Shown here piece by piece: positions 6,669 to 8,501 of a stretch of 8,501 bases of DNA. The notes below the pieces were generated by a model, which searched no databases, was not told the DNA's origin, and saw only the letters and a list, made by a program, of their open reading frames with translations. This DNA is from an uncultured Lachnospiraceae bacterium (lineage in GTDB: Bacteria; Bacillota; Clostridia; Lachnospirales; Lachnospiraceae): positions 1 to 8,501 of the forward strand of contig CAKRJM010000092.1 of the NCBI GenBank assembly GCA_934351765.1. Reading direction: 5' to 3'. The position numbers and the translations under genes were made by a program. Each line of letters starts with the position of its first letter. Position 1 is the first letter of the stretch.

Positions 6669-7072
6669 TTGATTTCTTCTGCCAGAGACGCCAGTTCTTC
6701 CTGAGTGGGATTTCCGGGCTTCCAGTTTACCATATCCGGTCCGCCTTCATACCTGGGAATCACATGCATGTGGAAATGGAATACGGTCTGTCCTGCTGCC
6801 AGTCCGTTGTTCTGTACCAGGTTGAAGCCGTCACACTTTAAGCCCTTTTTCATAGCTGCACCAATCTTGGCTGCCAGCGCAAGTACCTTTGACGAGGTTG
6901 CCTCATCCAGTTCCAAAAGATCCGCAAAATGATTCTTCGGCAGGATCAGTGCATGGCCTTTGGACGCCGGCCCAAGATCCAGAATCACCCGGAACATTTC
7001 ATCTTCATAAAGAGTCGCTGAAGGAATTTCCCCATTAGCGATCTTACAAAAAATACATGTACTGTCTTTCAT
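6656..7072 (-). CDS. HIT family protein (Hint-like purine nucleotide hydrolase)
   Basis: Histidine-triad proteins hydrolyse nucleoside phosphoramidates, aminoacyl-adenylates or dinucleoside polyphosphates; the substrate here cannot be fixed from sequence. The defining motif is [10 protein letters not shown] at 99-108 (His99, His101, His103 as nucleophile). [13 protein letters not shown] at 6-18 is the usual N-terminus, with a CxxC pair that in many HIT proteins helps bind zinc. [14 protein letters not shown] at 39-52 and [17 protein letters not shown] at 83-99 are also typical. At 138 residues it is full length. AGGAG lies nine bases before the ATG. The gene follows ssb by 68 bp with a promoter candidate between. 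Its stop codon overlaps that of murG on the other strand. Confidence 0.94.
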   Translation of the reverse strand: MKDSTCIFCKIANGEIPSATLYEDEMFRVILDLGPASKGHALILPKNHFADLLELDEATSSKVLALAAKIGAAMKKGLKCDGFNLVQNNGLAAGQTVFHFHMHVIPRYEGGPDMVNWKPGNPTQEELASLAEEIKAAL

Positions 7073-7125
7073 GTTCTGTCACTCCTGTTCTCTGTTTTAT
7101 CTGTATCATCGTTTCAGACACTTCT

Positions 7126-7154
7126 AGTTTACCCCTTTTTCTAACTAAAGGGAA
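7126..7154 (-). promoter_or_regulatory. Promoter candidate for the HIT gene
   Basis: On the minus strand, TTCCCT (7149-7154) lies inside the last codons of ssb, 17 bases before TAAACT (7126-7131). The boxes match 3 and 4 of 6 consensus positions. Support comes mainly from the repeat of the same TAAACTAGAA string and spacing at 1378-1410. Confidence 0.45.
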
Positions 7155-7554
7155 GTCCCTCATCTTCGATTCCGTCCGGAATATTCATAAATCCAGCCGG
7201 TTCTGGCAGGGCGCTTCCGTCACCCGGAAATTGTTTTTTCTCAGCGAATTCCTGTTCATCCACAATAACATCCGTTGTATAGACCTTCTGCCCGTCTTTG
7301 TTGGTATAACTTCCAGTCCGGATACGTCCGGTCACCAGAAGCTTTGTTCCCTGATGAAGATACTTTTCTGCAAATTCTGCGCCCTTCCGAAATACCACAC
7401 AGTTGATAAAATCTGCACCATTATCCCCCTGTTCCCTTCGATGCCCACGGTTTACCGCCAGTGTATAACGGGCGATAGCCATTGCTGATTCTCCCTGGCT
7501 GTAACGCAGTTCCGGATCTCTTGTCAGTCTCCCCATTAAAATCACACGATTCAT
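7141..7554 (-). CDS. ssb: Single-stranded DNA-binding protein
   Basis: Binds and protects single-stranded DNA in replication, recombination and repair, and recruits partners through its acidic tip. The 137 residues start MNRVILMGRLTRDPELRY, the classic SSB opening. FINCVVFRKGAEFAEKYL at 49-66, GTKLLVTGRIRTGSY at 69-83 and KVYTTDVIVDE at 90-100 complete the OB fold. A short linker (about 104-128) leads to the tip EDEGLPFS at 130-137. Usually this tip ends in Phe; here one Ser follows. The ribosome site AAGGAGG lies seven bases before the ATG. The gene is not flanked by rpsF and rpsR, which suggests a separate ssb copy, possibly a second paralogue; the rest of the genome would decide. No phage or plasmid genes are nearby. 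Confidence 0.95.
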   Translation of the reverse strand: MNRVILMGRLTRDPELRYSQGESAMAIARYTLAVNRGHRREQGDNGADFINCVVFRKGAEFAEKYLHQGTKLLVTGRIRTGSYTNKDGQKVYTTDVIVDEQEFAEKKQFPGDGSALPEPAGFMNIPDGIEDEGLPFS

Positions 7555-7589
7555 AAAAATTCCTCCTTCTTTTCATCGCAAAATCCGAG

Positions 7590-7680
7590 TTTTTTCCCGG
7601 AAAAATCTGGTTTTTAACCTGCTTTTTTCCAACAATTTGACGCCTTTTGACTGCAATTGTTTGCTTTTGTTTTCTAAATT
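7590..7680. other. Helically phased A/T tracts, likely curved DNA
   Basis: Short A or T runs are centred near 7592, 7603, 7613, 7625, 7636, 7646, 7656, 7666 and 7677. Eight successive steps are 10 to 10.5 bp except one of about 12.5. Several tracts are five or six bases long; others are AATT, AATTT or TTTT. Such phasing is the known cause of intrinsic curvature. It fills the region between ssb and the kinase gene and ends at the kinase promoter candidate. Confidence 0.55.
7631..7661. repeat. Inverted repeat AACAATT/AATTGTT enclosing a direct repeat TTTGAC
   Basis: AACAATT (7631-7637) and AATTGTT (7655-7661) are exact 7-base inverted copies, 17 bases apart. TTTGAC occurs at 7636-7641 and again at 7646-7651, exactly one helical turn apart. 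The placement between two divergent genes fits an operator, but it could be chance in AT-rich DNA. Confidence 0.35.
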
Positions 7681-7695
7681 TATTTGCCTTATAGT
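7667..7695 (+). promoter_or_regulatory. Promoter candidate for the histidine kinase gene
   Basis: TTGTTT (7667-7672, 3 of 6) and TATAGT (7690-7695, 5 of 6) are 17 bases apart, 55 bases before the ATG. A weaker alternative is TTGCTG (7695-7700) with TATATG (7717-7722) at 16 bases. Confidence 0.45.
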
Positions 7696-7750
7696 TGCTG
7701 AAATGTTAGGATTTTCTATATGGATAGAACAGAATAACGGAGACAGCTAT

Positions 7751-8501
7751 ATGAAAAAGCTAACAAACCAATCCCTTACAGAAGAACACAGCTCCGGGGC
7801 TTCTAAAGAACTGATCTCTCTTAGAAATGAAAATAAAGATTTAAAGATACAGCTTGCCGACTCAAAGACACACCTGCTGACCTCTATGGCAACCATCACT
7901 CATGAGCTGAAAAACATTCTTACCCTGGTTCTCGGAAACATCCAGCTGATCGAACGGGACTATCCCGATATCACGGATATTCCCTACTGGAAATCTCTGC
8001 GGTCCGATACCGCACATATGCAGGAGTTCCTGACGGACCTCTCTTCTTTCCGTGCGCTCCATGAAGTAAAATTAAATTACCAGCTCTGTGACATGAACGA
8101 ATTTTTAACGGAAGTCTGTCAAAACTGCCGCCCGTTATTTGACGGCATTCATAAAAAACTGATCCTGACCTGTCCGAAACAGCCGCTGCTCCTCTACGGC
8201 GACCGTCCAAAGCTCTATCAGGTCTTTGCCAACCTGATCAAGAATGCCATGGAAGCTCTTGGACCGGACGGAACCGTCTCCGTCTGCTTAAAAGATCCAG
8301 ACGAACCATTAAGCGTCTTTTCAGACAATCTGGTCTCCGTTGAAGTCAAGGACACTGGCTGTGGCCTGACACCCGGACATGAAGAACTGATCTTCAAACC
8401 ATTTTATACCGAAAAAGCCGATGGAACCGGTCTGGGGCTTCCCATTGTCCAGAATATCTTAAAAGCTCACGGCGGACAGCTTCAGGTTGAATCAGAACCT
8501 G
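7751..8501 (+). CDS. Soluble sensor histidine kinase, C-terminus cut by the window edge
   Basis: Autophosphorylates on histidine with ATP and passes the phosphate to a response regulator. The 250 visible residues begin with a short polar tail and a charged helix (KELISLRNENKDLKIQLADSK? region, 19-40), with no membrane segment and no recognisable PAS or GAF sensor. The dimerisation and phosphoacceptor helix follows with ITHELKNILTLV (His51 as phosphoacceptor; Glu52 and Asn55 give the HExxN pattern tied to phosphatase activity). The ATP-binding domain shows the N-box QVFANLIKNAMEAL at 157-170, G1 box DTGCGL at 201-206, F-box IFKPFYTEK at 214-222 and G2 box GTGLGL at 225-230. Only the last few strands appear to be missing. 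The usual Pro after HExxN is Ile here. The partner is not visible and may lie downstream. GGAG precedes the ATG by eight bases. A sporulation-type or NtrB-like kinase is possible but unproven. Confidence 0.9.
   Translation, partial: MKKLTNQSLTEEHSSGASKELISLRNENKDLKIQLADSKTHLLTSMATITHELKNILTLVLGNIQLIERDYPDITDIPYWKSLRSDTAHMQEFLTDLSSFRALHEVKLNYQLCDMNEFLTEVCQNCRPLFDGIHKKLILTCPKQPLLLYGDRPKLYQVFANLIKNAMEALGPDGTVSVCLKDPDEPLSVFSDNLVSVEVKDTGCGLTPGHEELIFKPFYTEKADGTGLGLPIVQNILKAHGGQLQVESEP

Noticed and set aside
7141..7554. ssb as a sign of a phage or plasmid island
   Set aside because: Neighbours are a HIT hydrolase, murG and a histidine kinase, with no integrase, replication or packaging genes and no composition shift.
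1..8501. CRISPR array, tRNA, rRNA, insertion sequence or defence cassette
   Set aside because: No regularly spaced repeats, cloverleaf-like sequence, transposase motifs or defence-type domains were seen on either strand.

Overview
The window looks like a chromosomal segment of a low-to-mid GC Clostridia genome, most likely family Lachnospiraceae. This is an inference from protein flavour, strong AGGAGG-type ribosome binding sites, TTG(N)CA-N17-TATAAT promoters, and lineage-typical small unknown genes. I see no rRNA, tRNA, CRISPR array, transposase, phage gene or toxin-antitoxin pair. Most of the window is housekeeping DNA, and I do not think it contains a large new system. The points of interest are intergenic architecture and a few uncharacterised proteins.

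Left part (1-2053). A minus-strand secreted protein or lipoprotein is cut by the left edge (1-172). Upstream of it, on the same strand, lies a gene for a coiled-coil protein with two central membrane segments (257-1345). An intrinsic terminator sits between the two and almost touches the ribosome binding site of the edge gene. Diverging from the coiled-coil gene is a small plus-strand gene for an 89-residue unknown protein (1594-1863). It converges on pgi across a 190-bp spacer that holds a GC-rich hairpin element.

Middle (2054-5301), all minus strand: glucose-6-phosphate isomerase (pgi), a three-segment membrane protein of unknown function, and 5'-methylthioadenosine/S-adenosylhomocysteine nucleosidase (mtnN). 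pgi has its own promoter. mtnN has a very good promoter and may be read through into the membrane-protein gene, since I found no terminator in the 162 bp between them.

Right part (5273-8501). Diverging from mtnN is a two-gene plus-strand operon: a TSCPD-domain protein and a stand-alone MurG glycosyltransferase. murG converges on a minus-strand HIT-family hydrolase. Their stop codons overlap inside the loop of a perfect GC-rich palindrome. Upstream of the HIT gene on the same strand is a single-stranded DNA-binding protein (ssb). Diverging from ssb, across a 196-bp region with helically phased A/T tracts, is a soluble sensor-less histidine kinase cut by the right edge.

Functionally the genes cover central sugar metabolism (pgi), SAM by-product recycling (mtnN), peptidoglycan precursor synthesis (murG), nucleotide hydrolysis (HIT), DNA maintenance (ssb) and signalling (kinase). 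They look like independent short transcription units, not one pathway.
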